Shown one piece after another: positions 25,847 to 33,814 of a stretch of DNA of 64,000 nucleotides. The DNA comes from Candidatus Cloacimonadota bacterium (lineage in GTDB: Bacteria; Muiribacteriota; UBA6191): assembly GCA_019454875.1 (NCBI GenBank), contig JACFNL010000005.1, positions 1-64,000 on the forward strand, in the 5' to 3' direction. The translations under genes and the position numbers were made by a program. How positions within the stretch are numbered: position 1 is the stretch's first letter; each line of letters opens with the position of its first letter. The notes beneath the pieces were generated by a model. It saw only the letters and a program-made list of their open reading frames with translations, was not told the DNA's origin and did not search any database.

Positions 25847-25926
25847 CAAATGCCCAACAACAAGCTGAGTTGCGCCGTGCGATCTGGCAGATCGCCAACG
25901 AGGTCCGGGGGAGCTGGACACCCTAA
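25843..25926 (+). pseudogene. hsdM: hsdM remnant (type I DNA methyltransferase N-terminus)
   Basis: From the ATG at 25843 the frame reads MTNAQQQAELRRAIWQIANE and then VRGS before stopping at a TAA (25924-25926) after 27 codons. This is the conserved HsdM start, which normally continues SVDGWDFKQYVLG. The following bases (GGACACCCTAAGACTT) keep faint likeness to the expected codons but are frameshifted, then similarity ends. The bulk of hsdM and any hsdS/hsdR is gone. The stump is coupled by ATGA to the nucleotidyltransferase gene, and the TIR-like operon ends 41 bases beyond. Confidence 0.8.
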
Positions 25927-25966
25927 GACTTTTGTTTTTCCATCTAAGGCTCCCTTTGTTAGACTA

Positions 25967-27094
25967 CTATTCATCTACCAATTTCTCTCGCTCAAGCACC
26001 CTACGAATATCTTCAAAGACTGCGGATACATTACCCTTTGGAAAGCGAATTTGACCCAGTCCTTGAACATTAGAAAATTCTTCGCAACCTTCCTCTAGCA
26101 AAATAATTGCTCTTTCAAATCCAAGCCTACCTTGAAATAAACCAGCTTCATGAATAACATTTTGTCGTGCGTGCTGCTTCCCGTCTGCCTGTTCATCTTC
26201 TGCAGTCATCAGTAAGAATGCAATTGCGGATTCATCAAGCATTTGAGAGAGTCGAGCAATATTAGTGAAACCGGCTACAGGTACACGGTTAAATTCATCC
26301 CATGGTAGATGCATTCTGTCTTGGATAAAGTCTTTAAGGTCCTTCCACAATGAAGACCTACCGTGACCTATAAACACATTTGTACCAATTTGCTGTGATC
26401 TGGTTTTGTGCTTTTCTAGATTCTGGAGATGTGAGGCAGCCCTTCGAGTGAATTTAGATAGTTCTTCACATGCGGAAAACGGACTTCGAATGCCGTGGAT
26501 GTCTGCTAAGACCTTAATATGAGGCGGTGCATGTAAGCCAGCTTGAATCGCAAGCATATCGCGCGACATTATCTGGCCTCTTGGTCGGTAGATTTCTATG
26601 AAGTGCCCCTTACCTAAAATTTTTATCCCTTCAACTTTTTCTAAAATACCTTCCAAGAATTTGTCATCTTTGCGAGATTCAATAACACTTGACAACAGCG
26701 ACAAAGCATTAGATTGCGCATCTTCAAATTCTTTGGCAGTCGCTTTGGAAGTACGCTCCTGTTTAGTAGTTTCAGGACTTCCTGATCTTTGTTTTATCGC
26801 CTCAATTACATCATCAAAGCGATATTCTTTCCAGTCGCCAAAAGTGTCCCTGTGGTACAAGCCATCTCCAAACCCCCACTCTTGACTAAATCGTGCTCCG
26901 GGCGGGGGTTCGGCTAAATCTGCGTAATAGACGCGCGAGTGGTAGCCGAGCCATGATCCACTCCAGGCATTTCCAACTTTTTCTGCCACATCAATCAATG
27001 CTTGTAAAGGCTTGCTGAAGCTGTCATCTTTAAGAGTCGTTACTGCTGCTTCCATGCTATTTGCAATTTTGAATAGTTCGTCAGCTACTGACAT
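25967..27094 (-). CDS. TIR-like predicted nucleotide-binding protein (PF10137), defence effector candidate
   Basis: This 375-residue protein has an N-terminal region of about 230 residues, not recognised, with predicted helices and a Trp/Tyr-rich block at 43-95. It is followed by the TIR-like domain found in CBASS Cap12 and Pycsar effectors: VFIGHGRSSLWKDLKDFI (240-257), TNIARLSQMLDE, AFLLMTAEDEQADG (292-305) and RQNVIHEAGLFQGRLGF (310-326), with the likely catalytic Glu at 316. Such domains degrade NAD+ when activated. It lies 44 bases after the methyltransferase gene on the same strand, with SD AAGGAAAA. No cyclase or STING gene accompanies it. A role alongside the R-M system is inferred from context. 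Confidence 0.8.
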   Translation of the reverse strand: MSVADELFKIANSMEAAVTTLKDDSFSKPLQALIDVAEKVGNAWSGSWLGYHSRVYYADLAEPPPGARFSQEWGFGDGLYHRDTFGDWKEYRFDDVIEAIKQRSGSPETTKQERTSKATAKEFEDAQSNALSLLSSVIESRKDDKFLEGILEKVEGIKILGKGHFIEIYRPRGQIMSRDMLAIQAGLHAPPHIKVLADIHGIRSPFSACEELSKFTRRAASHLQNLEKHKTRSQQIGTNVFIGHGRSSLWKDLKDFIQDRMHLPWDEFNRVPVAGFTNIARLSQMLDESAIAFLLMTAEDEQADGKQHARQNVIHEAGLFQGRLGFERAIILLEEGCEEFSNVQGLGQIRFPKGNVSAVFEDIRRVLEREKLVDE

Positions 27095-27138
27095 ATATTT
27101 TCCTTATTTGTGCCCATCGTAGGAAATCAACAGCGGCT

Positions 27139-28368
27139 TTAACCGTACCATACATTTTTCTTGATGGCTCCCTCATTTTTATCTCTAAGTGTCTTAAGTG
27201 CTCTCGTAATACTTAATGCCGCCGATGTTATGACGATGACCTCATCGGGGATACTGGCGGGAAACAGGGAGGGCTGATCTTCAGTCGCAATCAGAAACAT
27301 ACGACGGGCTTTCTTGGATTTTGCTGCTTTGTGTAACGCAAAAGCAGCTTCACTGAGTGTCTCTCCGCGCCGTTGCACACGGACGGGAATGGGAACATCC
27401 TCAAATGTCTGATCCAGGAAGGCATCAATCCCGTTGTTGCGTTGAACTGGTGTATGTGGAATTCCATTGAGTAGAGCAAGTGCATCGCTGTTAACATTCC
27501 TATAGGAGTCTACACCATTTTTCAGAAGGTTTGACTCTGTCCTGGTCGGTGTTGCTAGTCTTTCGCGTGTGAGGGCGACAGCCTCACTTGATATGTCGAT
27601 ACCTACGGCTACTCTATTCAGCAGAAATGCGGCCACAAGTGTTGTACCGCTTCCGCAGAACGGGTCGAGAACGGTATCCCCCTCATCTGTACAAAGTTGA
27701 ACAATCTGTTCCAAGAGCAATACAGGTTTTTGAGTAGGGTAGCCCGTCCTCTCTTTTGCCTTTGGATTTAGAAAAGGGATTTCCCAGACATCGCTGAGAG
27801 GTACCCCGGGCTTGGCACCACCAAAGACAATATCTCCGTTTTTGTCTCGCTGATAGACTGATTTGTTGGCAGAATCGCGACTTCGCTTTTGTAGAATTTG
27901 ATCGACATTGGTGGTCGGAGAATAGTTGGTTAGTAATCTGTTGAACTTAAATTCGGAGCTCTTTGTGTAGAATAGGATGGTCTGGTGGGCAGGGAGTAGC
28001 TTGCGCGCGGAATTGGACCATCGCTTGTAGCTCCAAATAATTTCGGATTGGAAATTCTGTTCGCCAAATATTTCATTCAGAAGAAGTCTGGCAATATGAG
28101 ATGCTGTCTTGTCGCAATGAAAGAAGATTGAGCCGGTGACTTTTAGAACTCGATGGAATTCTCCGAGACGGTCAAACAAGAACTGTGAATATTCAGAAAC
28201 GGACCTCCACCGATCATCAAACGAGAACTCCCTGCTACGATCTTGTGTTGTCAGTGTTTGCTTCCGCTGAGTGAAGAACGGAGGGTCAAGGTAGACAAGA
28301 TCTACTGAGGCTTCTTTCCATGTCCGTAGAACCTCCGCGCAATCACCTTTGTAAACCTTAGTTTGCAT
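27139..28368 (-). CDS. Type II DNA methyltransferase, beta class (N4/N6)
   Basis: This 409-residue enzyme transfers methyl from S-adenosylmethionine to an exocyclic amino group of A or C in DNA. Motif IV, DLVYLDPPF (23-31), comes first. The target-recognition region sits in the middle, and motif I, VLDPFCGSGTTLVAAF (233-248), follows with X-like WEIPFLNPKAKERTGYPTQKP before it. This order defines the beta class. The C-terminal 140 residues are an extra domain. The start at 28368 was taken because motif IV then sits at the family-normal place; it overlaps the endonuclease gene by 11 bases, so the two are coupled. It should protect GTGCAC if the ApaLI assignment is right. Confidence 0.88.
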   Translation of the reverse strand: MQTKVYKGDCAEVLRTWKEASVDLVYLDPPFFTQRKQTLTTQDRSREFSFDDRWRSVSEYSQFLFDRLGEFHRVLKVTGSIFFHCDKTASHIARLLLNEIFGEQNFQSEIIWSYKRWSNSARKLLPAHQTILFYTKSSEFKFNRLLTNYSPTTNVDQILQKRSRDSANKSVYQRDKNGDIVFGGAKPGVPLSDVWEIPFLNPKAKERTGYPTQKPVLLLEQIVQLCTDEGDTVLDPFCGSGTTLVAAFLLNRVAVGIDISSEAVALTRERLATPTRTESNLLKNGVDSYRNVNSDALALLNGIPHTPVQRNNGIDAFLDQTFEDVPIPVRVQRRGETLSEAAFALHKAAKSKKARRMFLIATEDQPSLFPASIPDEVIVITSAALSITRALKTLRDKNEGAIKKNVWYG

Positions 28369-28990
28369 TGTTCTTTGTCTTCTCTTCAGCCAATTGCTGA
28401 AGAATGGCCAAAAGGTTAATGTCCGTACGCTCCCTGACAAAGTCCCACGCCGCGTCCCCAAAGTGATACTCGCCATCAAATCCTTTGTAAATCGTTTGAA
28501 GCGTTTTCTGTATGCGGATGGCTTGGTCCCGGTTGGGATAGTAGAACATTACACGAATCGGATGGAATCCTGCCCTTTTGATGGCCTGAAGGCGGGTGTG
28601 CTCTTTTGTGATATGATCCCCGTCAGTAGTGGCATCTCGCCATTTGATCTCAATTGCGCAGGAATTCACTACGCAGTCAATTTCGAATCTTTTGGGGCGA
28701 GTTCCCTCCGTATTGGGGATGCGCAACGATGCAGAATCGGGATATTTTTCCTTGAAGCAAAGCTTTGTGGCTTCCTCGAGGAAGGATCCAGCATATTTGT
28801 ATAGAAAACGGCCCTTGTTCTGGTAGATGTCGATCAGTTCGCCCTCAGGGTCAGCAATTCCCAGAACCCTGTATATTAGGTAGTGGGATGTGTTGTCTAC
28901 TTTCATTTCAGCCATGCGTAAATCAATCTTGGCCTTCATTTCAGCCGCATATTTTGCAGCTAAAGCGTTGATTCGGTCTCGTATGACCAT
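28358..28990 (-). CDS. Type II restriction endonuclease, ApaLI-like
   Basis: This 210-residue protein has a PD-(D/E)xK-type core, FEID105-x8-E114-I-K116, followed by WRDATTDGDHITKEHTR (117-133) and FHPIRVMFYYPNRDQAI. The remaining blocks (SHYLIYRVLGI, YQNKGRFLYKYAGSFLEEAT) recall the ApaLI family (RE_ApaLI), which cuts GTGCAC; I rely on memory of that family, so the specificity is moderate-confidence. It is the first gene of the operon, ahead of the methyltransferase and the TIR-like protein. A 20-bp palindrome lies 31 bases upstream. Confidence 0.75.
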   Translation of the reverse strand: MVIRDRINALAAKYAAEMKAKIDLRMAEMKVDNTSHYLIYRVLGIADPEGELIDIYQNKGRFLYKYAGSFLEEATKLCFKEKYPDSASLRIPNTEGTRPKRFEIDCVVNSCAIEIKWRDATTDGDHITKEHTRLQAIKRAGFHPIRVMFYYPNRDQAIRIQKTLQTIYKGFDGEYHFGDAAWDFVRERTDINLLAILQQLAEEKTKNNAN

Positions 28991-29020
28991 ATTTAGCTTA
29001 CCCTTATCCTTTCCTAATAA

Positions 29021-29040
29021 CCATTAACAATAATTAATGG
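29021..29040. promoter_or_regulatory. Palindrome upstream of the R-M operon (candidate operator)
   Basis: CCATTAA (29021-29027) and TTAATGG (29034-29040) form perfect 7-bp arms around CAATAA. It sits 31 bases before the endonuclease ATG, where R-M controller proteins usually bind. No controller (C) gene is seen. The 193-base gap 28991-29183 has no other recognised feature. Confidence 0.4.
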
Positions 29041-29183
29041 TTTCTATGTAAGACATCATCATTTCTCATCCTCGAACATGTACACCCATAATAACTACTT
29101 AAGTTGAGACATGCAGCATATCCAATCGATTTTCTGGGACAAAAACGGCAGCGGGCCCAAAATAGCTTTAGGCCGGATACGAT

Positions 29184-30164
29184 TTAAGACTCAGCCTTAA
29201 CCTTCTTTTCCTCAAGCGAAAATACAATGTCTTTGAGTAGAGCGGGCAGGGACAGGGGATTTTGTTTTAAGGGAAGAGGCCGGATTTTGTTTACGGCGAT
29301 AATGCCAAAGCGAGCTACTAACAGGGCAGCCAAAACGCCTTGTCCGGCTTTGGCAGAAACTTTGCTTAACAGGTTGCCACCTAAAATATCGGAAATGGAG
29401 TCGGATAAAATCTCGGAGCCACCACTAAGGGCCAGATCGCGAATCATGCTGGTGTAAAGGGCAAAAAATCCGGTTTTACCGGGACGAAGGCCATAGATAT
29501 GGCATAATTGACTTAACATGTGGCTTTGGCGAAAAAGCATGATCAGAGCGTCTATAAAGGGCCAGGGGCTGATTGCCGTAAACAGGGCTGTTTCTCGGGC
29601 GGTCTTTCGGATCAGGGAGATTGCTTTCTGATCCATGATGGAAAATACGGTTCTTTCCATTAACTCAATGACCTCGGCATCGCTATGGGCCTGGGTGATG
29701 CTGGCTGAGAATTCATCCTGACCTGGTTGGTGATCTGTAAGTTTTCGGCATAGTGGCAATGCCTTGCCCCAGCTGTTTTCCAAAACCAGATGAGCCAATT
29801 CCTCGCGAATCTGTTCCTGGGAACGAAACCTTAGTAACTGTTGTCCTTCCATAAAAAGGATTCGTACACAAAAAAGAATGGGAAGGCTACCTATCAAAAC
29901 AAACCAGAATTTAGGCCAGGTTTGCCAAAGGGGATAGGTCATAATTTCCAGAAGCGAGAGTTGCAGCAAAGCTAAAAGGGTGATTAAAAGCAAAACACTG
30001 AGTCCAATAAAACTAAGGATTGAGGGTAGTTTAAGTGGGGCCTTTTGGGAGATGATGGGTGGTAAAACGGCTTTGGGGACAGTTACAGGCAAAACTAGAT
30101 GGGGAGAGGCCTTTTTGAGGCTTTGGTATTCCTCGGGGCTCAATGTCTGTTTCTGGGGCTTCAT
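29184..30164 (-). CDS. ycjF: YcjF family membrane protein (DUF697)
   Basis: This 326-residue protein has two adjacent membrane helices (about 50-75 and 85-108) after a basic N-terminus, then a soluble region and a DUF697 domain with hydrophobic helices near 185-300 (ISPWPFIDALIMLFRQSHMLSQLCHIYGLRPG, the family hallmark). The start overlaps the stop of ycjX as ATGA, the conserved ycjX-ycjF order. The pair is a stress-linked (phage-shock/heat) membrane GTPase system in gamma- and alphaproteobacteria; the mechanism is unresolved. It borders the R-M island downstream. Confidence 0.85.
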   Translation of the reverse strand: MKPQKQTLSPEEYQSLKKASPHLVLPVTVPKAVLPPIISQKAPLKLPSILSFIGLSVLLLITLLALLQLSLLEIMTYPLWQTWPKFWFVLIGSLPILFCVRILFMEGQQLLRFRSQEQIREELAHLVLENSWGKALPLCRKLTDHQPGQDEFSASITQAHSDAEVIELMERTVFSIMDQKAISLIRKTARETALFTAISPWPFIDALIMLFRQSHMLSQLCHIYGLRPGKTGFFALYTSMIRDLALSGGSEILSDSISDILGGNLLSKVSAKAGQGVLAALLVARFGIIAVNKIRPLPLKQNPLSLPALLKDIVFSLEEKKVKAES

Positions 30165-31561
30165 TTTAAGTTGTCTCCAAGCAGGAACTGAATGACTTTA
30201 TCAAGATGAATATGGGGCATGGAGCGGGACTCCAATAGGGGCGGGTTAAAGGTGGGAAAACAGAATGACTCGCCTTTGGCCTTGGCATCCTGAATTTTTT
30301 GCCACTCTTTGCCACTAGGTATACTTTGGGGTACTTCTCCTGGATAGATGCTGACTGGGGTTCTATCTTTGCCCTCCTGTCCCACTACCTTTTGAAAGCG
30401 GACTCCAGAGGCCACCTCATCATAAAAATGGGAGCTAACCAGGGAAGAAATGGCTTCTGTTTTACATTCCACCCCATGCATTCCAATGACTCGCATGGCA
30501 TCGTGCAGCAGATCTTCCAAAAGAAGCCTGCAATTGTGGGCTTGCAGTGGCCCAACATGATCTATTTTTGTTACAGTGAAAAGCACTTTGTCAATGCTTG
30601 GATTAAGCCAGTCAAGCCATCCCTTACTGCCGTGGCGAAAGTGTTTTAATATGGTTTTTAAGGCCTCCTGGGTATCACAGAAATGATCGTGGCCACGATT
30701 GAGATTTTCCAGAAGATCGACTAGGACAATCTGTCTGTCAAGCCCTGCCATCCAATCCTTGTAAAAGGGTTTGACCAGCTTCTGACAGTAGAGCTGGTAA
30801 TTTTTTTGCATGGCAGAATAAAGGGTGCCGGGTTGATCTACACCGTTTTGATAGGGCAGGGGACAGAAGGCTAACAGATCCGAATCTTCGGCTAGATCAC
30901 CTGGCATTACAAAGCGGCCTGGTTGCAGAAAACTGAATCCATCATATTTCAGGGATTTTAGGGAGTGAGCAAACTTCTGTCTTAATTCCTGTATTGCTGC
31001 TGGGTTTGCCGGGGCTGATGGATTTGTCTCGCCAATCTGTTTTAACCAGTCCACAGAACGGTTGCGTCTGTGTTTTTCTTCAAATAAAACCAGCATCTGG
31101 GCAGACCACTCTGCAAAACTTAGGCTTAACAGGGGCAGATCCAATAGCCATTCCCCAGGGTAGTCTACAATTTCCAGGGACAATATGTTTTGTCCAAACA
31201 GGGTTCGATGCCAGCCATTTTTGGAAATAAAATGAAAATTGAGCCGTAAAAAGGAGATATCGGAGGTGGAATCAGGCCATTCAGGGTGGTCGGAAAGCAG
31301 GCTTCTGGCAAAGCGTTCGTAGCGGAATGGGGGCAGGGTTTTATGGGGGTTGGCATCCAGTGATACATGTAAAAGTCTTTCCTGATTCACTGCATCAAAA
31401 AAGGGCAGGATTCGCATTCTGTGTCGCGAGGCTTCAATGGATTCATGAATCTCGGTGTCCCGCAGGAGTTGGTGCACCAAAGAGGTTAAAAAGACGGTTT
31501 TTCCGCTACGGGAAAGGCCAGTTACTCCCAGCCTGATTTTCTGATCTGAATAAAATCCCAT
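30161..31561 (-). CDS. ycjX: YcjX family P-loop NTPase
   Basis: This 466-residue protein has an N-terminal P-loop GLSRSGKTVFLTSL (15-28), an ILSLEIVDYPGEWLLDLPLL block (about 126-145, the DxPGEW signature of DUF463), and FTVTKIDHV (about 332-340, a TKxD-like guanine-recognition motif). These are the expected elements of the YcjX GTPase-like family, and the length is normal. It acts in the cytoplasm at the inner membrane together with YcjF, encoded immediately downstream. The ATG at 31561 has no SD. The divergent ctlX-like gene starts 58 bases away, so regulation is shared through a short spacer. Confidence 0.88.
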   Translation of the reverse strand: MGFYSDQKIRLGVTGLSRSGKTVFLTSLVHQLLRDTEIHESIEASRHRMRILPFFDAVNQERLLHVSLDANPHKTLPPFRYERFARSLLSDHPEWPDSTSDISFLRLNFHFISKNGWHRTLFGQNILSLEIVDYPGEWLLDLPLLSLSFAEWSAQMLVLFEEKHRRNRSVDWLKQIGETNPSAPANPAAIQELRQKFAHSLKSLKYDGFSFLQPGRFVMPGDLAEDSDLLAFCPLPYQNGVDQPGTLYSAMQKNYQLYCQKLVKPFYKDWMAGLDRQIVLVDLLENLNRGHDHFCDTQEALKTILKHFRHGSKGWLDWLNPSIDKVLFTVTKIDHVGPLQAHNCRLLLEDLLHDAMRVIGMHGVECKTEAISSLVSSHFYDEVASGVRFQKVVGQEGKDRTPVSIYPGEVPQSIPSGKEWQKIQDAKAKGESFCFPTFNPPLLESRSMPHIHLDKVIQFLLGDNLK

Positions 31562-31583
31562 ACAGGGAGTTTATCATAACCGA

Positions 31584-31612
31584 TTGTCATAAATAGGCTT
31601 CTGGCTTAGACT
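31584..31612 (+). promoter_or_regulatory. Leaderless-type promoter of the ctlX-like gene
   Basis: TTGTCA (31584-31589), 17 bases, TAGACT (31607-31612), then exactly six bases to the ATG at 31619. The predicted transcription start coincides with the start codon, and no SD is present. This is the best example in the window of the -10/six-base/ATG pattern. Confidence 0.65.
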
Positions 31613-31618
31613 GATTTT

Positions 31619-32569
31619 ATGACAAAACAAGCAAATACCGTACTTATGATTGCCCCAGTAGCTTTTGCATACAATCCTGAGACAGCAACCAGCAATGTGT
31701 TTCAGAAAAGTCCCTATAAAGGGGAGTCTGACAGCCAGGAAATGGCTAGAACGGAATTTCTCATGCTCGCAGATGGGCTTAGAAATCATGGTGTACAGGT
31801 AATTTCAATATCGGATACGGAAGAACCACATACCCCGGATTCCATTTTTCCCAATAACTGGTTTAGCACTCATTCTGACGGGACCATAGTTTTGTATCCT
31901 ATGTTAGCCAAAAATCGTCGCCTCGAAAGAAGGGGCGATATCCTTACCCGTCTATCACGGACCCATAAAATCCAAAAGATTCACGATTATTCTGGCTGGG
32001 AACTGGACAATGAAATTGTGGAAGGGACCGGTTCCCTGATTTTTGACAGAACCCACAAGGTGGTTTATGCCTGTCTATCGTCTCGAACTACCATGAACCT
32101 GCTTCAGAAAATTTCCAGAGATCTAGGTTATGAACTTGTGGCATTTCAGGCAAAAAACCGCGATGGTTCAGAGATTTATCATACCAATGTCCTGATGGCC
32201 CTAGGGCATTCCTTTGCTGTGATTTGTCTTGATGCCATTTCAGACTTGCGCGAAAGGCAAACTGTTTTGACGGCTCTTAAAAACTCAGGTCGTGAGGTCA
32301 TGCGCATAGACTTTTCCCAGATGCATCAGTTTGCTGGAAATATCTTACAGCTCAGTACGGCAGGTGATGGACTAGTAACGGCTATGTCTAAAACTGCCCA
32401 TGACTGCCTGAATCTTGATCAGTTAGCACTCATTGCCCAGGACGGGCCAATTCTTGCGGCAGAGATTCCCACGATAGAACGCTTAGGCGGGGGGAGTGTC
32501 CGCTGTATGCTTGCTGAAATCTATCTAAGCCAGTTTACAAATCCGAGCCAGGATTCAGAAGAGTCTTAG
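31619..32569 (+). CDS. CtlX-like amidinotransferase-fold hydrolase (arginine deiminase related)
   Basis: This 316-residue guanidine-modifying superfamily enzyme has IAPVAFAYNPETA at the N-terminus, PDSIFPNNWFSTH (about 75-87), EGTGSLIFDR (Glu general acid, about 141-150), EIYHTNVLMALG (catalytic His, about 181-192) and GGGSVRCMLAEIYL (catalytic Cys, about 293-306). The Glu-His-Cys set is complete. Members hydrolyse arginine, citrulline or methylated arginines; CtlX-type enzymes are linked to citrulline use. No neighbouring arginine genes are present, so the physiological substrate is open. The 3' end overlaps the convergent small exported protein gene by 35 bases. Confidence 0.8.
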   Translation: MTKQANTVLMIAPVAFAYNPETATSNVFQKSPYKGESDSQEMARTEFLMLADGLRNHGVQVISISDTEEPHTPDSIFPNNWFSTHSDGTIVLYPMLAKNRRLERRGDILTRLSRTHKIQKIHDYSGWELDNEIVEGTGSLIFDRTHKVVYACLSSRTTMNLLQKISRDLGYELVAFQAKNRDGSEIYHTNVLMALGHSFAVICLDAISDLRERQTVLTALKNSGREVMRIDFSQMHQFAGNILQLSTAGDGLVTAMSKTAHDCLNLDQLALIAQDGPILAAEIPTIERLGGGSVRCMLAEIYLSQFTNPSQDSEES

Positions 32570-32951
32570 GATCTAATAATTCCCTTTGAACTTTGACCCT
32601 TAAGGTTCCGAAAATGGATTGCTGCAAAAGATCCTGTTGTCCGTTTTTAACAACTACAGTGCCCTCACTTGCGAATTTGCGGGACTTTTCAGAATCGGTT
32701 CGGGAGAAGAAATAATTCATCAGGACTCTAGTATCTGTTGAATAAAGTTTTGCCTTTACCTGAAGCTGAATTTTTTCGGTTGAGCCACTCAAACCACACT
32801 CGGAAGAACCTAAGGAACGACAAAACCAGGTCTCTGTTTTCTGGTCTGCATCCACAAACTGAAACTCTACGGTGTAACTGTTGATTGGCTTGGAATTTTT
32901 TTCATTGGCCTGAACAATAACGCTTAGAAGTAAAAATAGTAGTATTCTCAT
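32535..32951 (-). CDS. Small exported protein of unknown function
   Basis: This 138-residue protein has a signal peptide (MRILLFLLLSVIVQA, cut before NEK). The mature part is beta-rich with two Cys (WFCRSLGSSECGLSG) that may form a disulfide. No family is recognised. It has a good promoter upstream with the ATG eight bases from the -10. It overlaps the convergent ctlX-like gene by 35 bases. It has a similar general style to the exported protein at 45608-46195 but no clear sequence match. Confidence 0.55.
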   Translation of the reverse strand: MRILLFLLLSVIVQANEKNSKPINSYTVEFQFVDADQKTETWFCRSLGSSECGLSGSTEKIQLQVKAKLYSTDTRVLMNYFFSRTDSEKSRKFASEGTVVVKNGQQDLLQQSIFGTLRVKVQRELLDPKTLLNPGSDL

Positions 32952-32959
32952 AATGAATA

Positions 32960-32988
32960 ACTATAGCCAATTATTCGGGACTTTGCAA
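32960..32988 (-). promoter_or_regulatory. Promoter of the small exported protein gene
   Basis: On the minus strand, TTGCAA (32988-32983), 17 bases, TATAGT (32965-32960), then eight bases to the ATG at 32951. The leader would be only one or two bases long. Confidence 0.55.
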
Positions 32989-33001
32989 AGGAGACAGGTT
33001 G

Positions 33002-33748
33002 ATGCGGGCTTGGCAGGAAATGGCGCAAAGAGCAGGGCAGGGAGATTCAAAAGAAGTTCGCGGGTTGATTCTGTACCTTGTTTGCCTTGCAGAGGGGCTT
33101 TATTGGGACAAGGATGAAGAAGCAGCTAAAGCCTTACATCGTTTGTTAATAGGTATGGAGGGGCGGGGTCTTGATATTTTGTCCTGGCTTCAGATGCGAG
33201 CAGAAGCTGAAGATAATAACTCAGAAACCCAGGAATCCTGTCTGGCGTTAGCTTTAATCTATGGATATGGATTGTTGGGGATACTTGATTTGAAAGAGGC
33301 CAAATCCTGTCTGGATAAAATAACAGATTCTTCCCTCTTTGGACCTGTCTACTATTTTTATGCAGTGTTCCTGGAGCTTGAGCCGGACTCCACATATCAT
33401 GAGATTTTGCAAAATTATCAGGAGTCATTAAAGTACTGGGATAGTCCACAGGTACAATACCGTCTGGCAAAATATCTTTTTCACAATCTGCAATCGGATG
33501 AAGATTTGAACGAATGTCTAAATTATGCCCATCAGGCAGCAGTCCATGGCCATGCAAAAGCTTGTGAACTTCTAGGCGGCTTATATGAAGAAGCTGGTGA
33601 AATTGTTTCAGCCTGGGCCTGGTACTGGATCGCCATACAAAAGGGAAATGAATCAGTCCGGGAGTTATGGCTTTCACTTGAGGACAGATTAAGTTCGGAA
33701 CAAAGAGTGCATGCAAAGTTGCTTGTAGAAGAATTTTTGTCAACCTAG
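33002..33748 (+). CDS. Sel1/TPR-like repeat protein
   Basis: This 248-residue soluble helical protein has no signal. Segments such as CLALALIYGYGLLGILDLKEAKSCL, YFYAVFLELEP and AHQAAVHGHAKACELLGGLYEEAG with WAWYWIAIQKGN match the A.GHA.A...LG.LY.....AW.W...A pattern of Sel1 repeats, at least three copies. Such proteins act as scaffolds; no enzymatic motif is visible. The SD AAGGAGACAGG precedes the ATG at 33002; a TTG immediately before is in frame but less likely. No partner is evident nearby. Confidence 0.65.
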   Translation: MRAWQEMAQRAGQGDSKEVRGLILYLVCLAEGLYWDKDEEAAKALHRLLIGMEGRGLDILSWLQMRAEAEDNNSETQESCLALALIYGYGLLGILDLKEAKSCLDKITDSSLFGPVYYFYAVFLELEPDSTYHEILQNYQESLKYWDSPQVQYRLAKYLFHNLQSDEDLNECLNYAHQAAVHGHAKACELLGGLYEEAGEIVSAWAWYWIAIQKGNESVRELWLSLEDRLSSEQRVHAKLLVEEFLST

Positions 33749-33771
33749 GTAAAAAAGTCCTATCCAGAATA

Positions 33772-33799
33772 TTGCATGCAAAAAAATACCAGATAAGAT
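33772..33799 (+). promoter_or_regulatory. Promoter of the lipoprotein gene
   Basis: TTGCAT (33772-33777), 16 bases, TAAGAT (33794-33799). The following ATG (33815) has a strong SD, GTGGAGG, so this message would have a short leader. Confidence 0.45.
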
Positions 33800-33814
33800 G
33801 ATCGTGGAGGTGTT

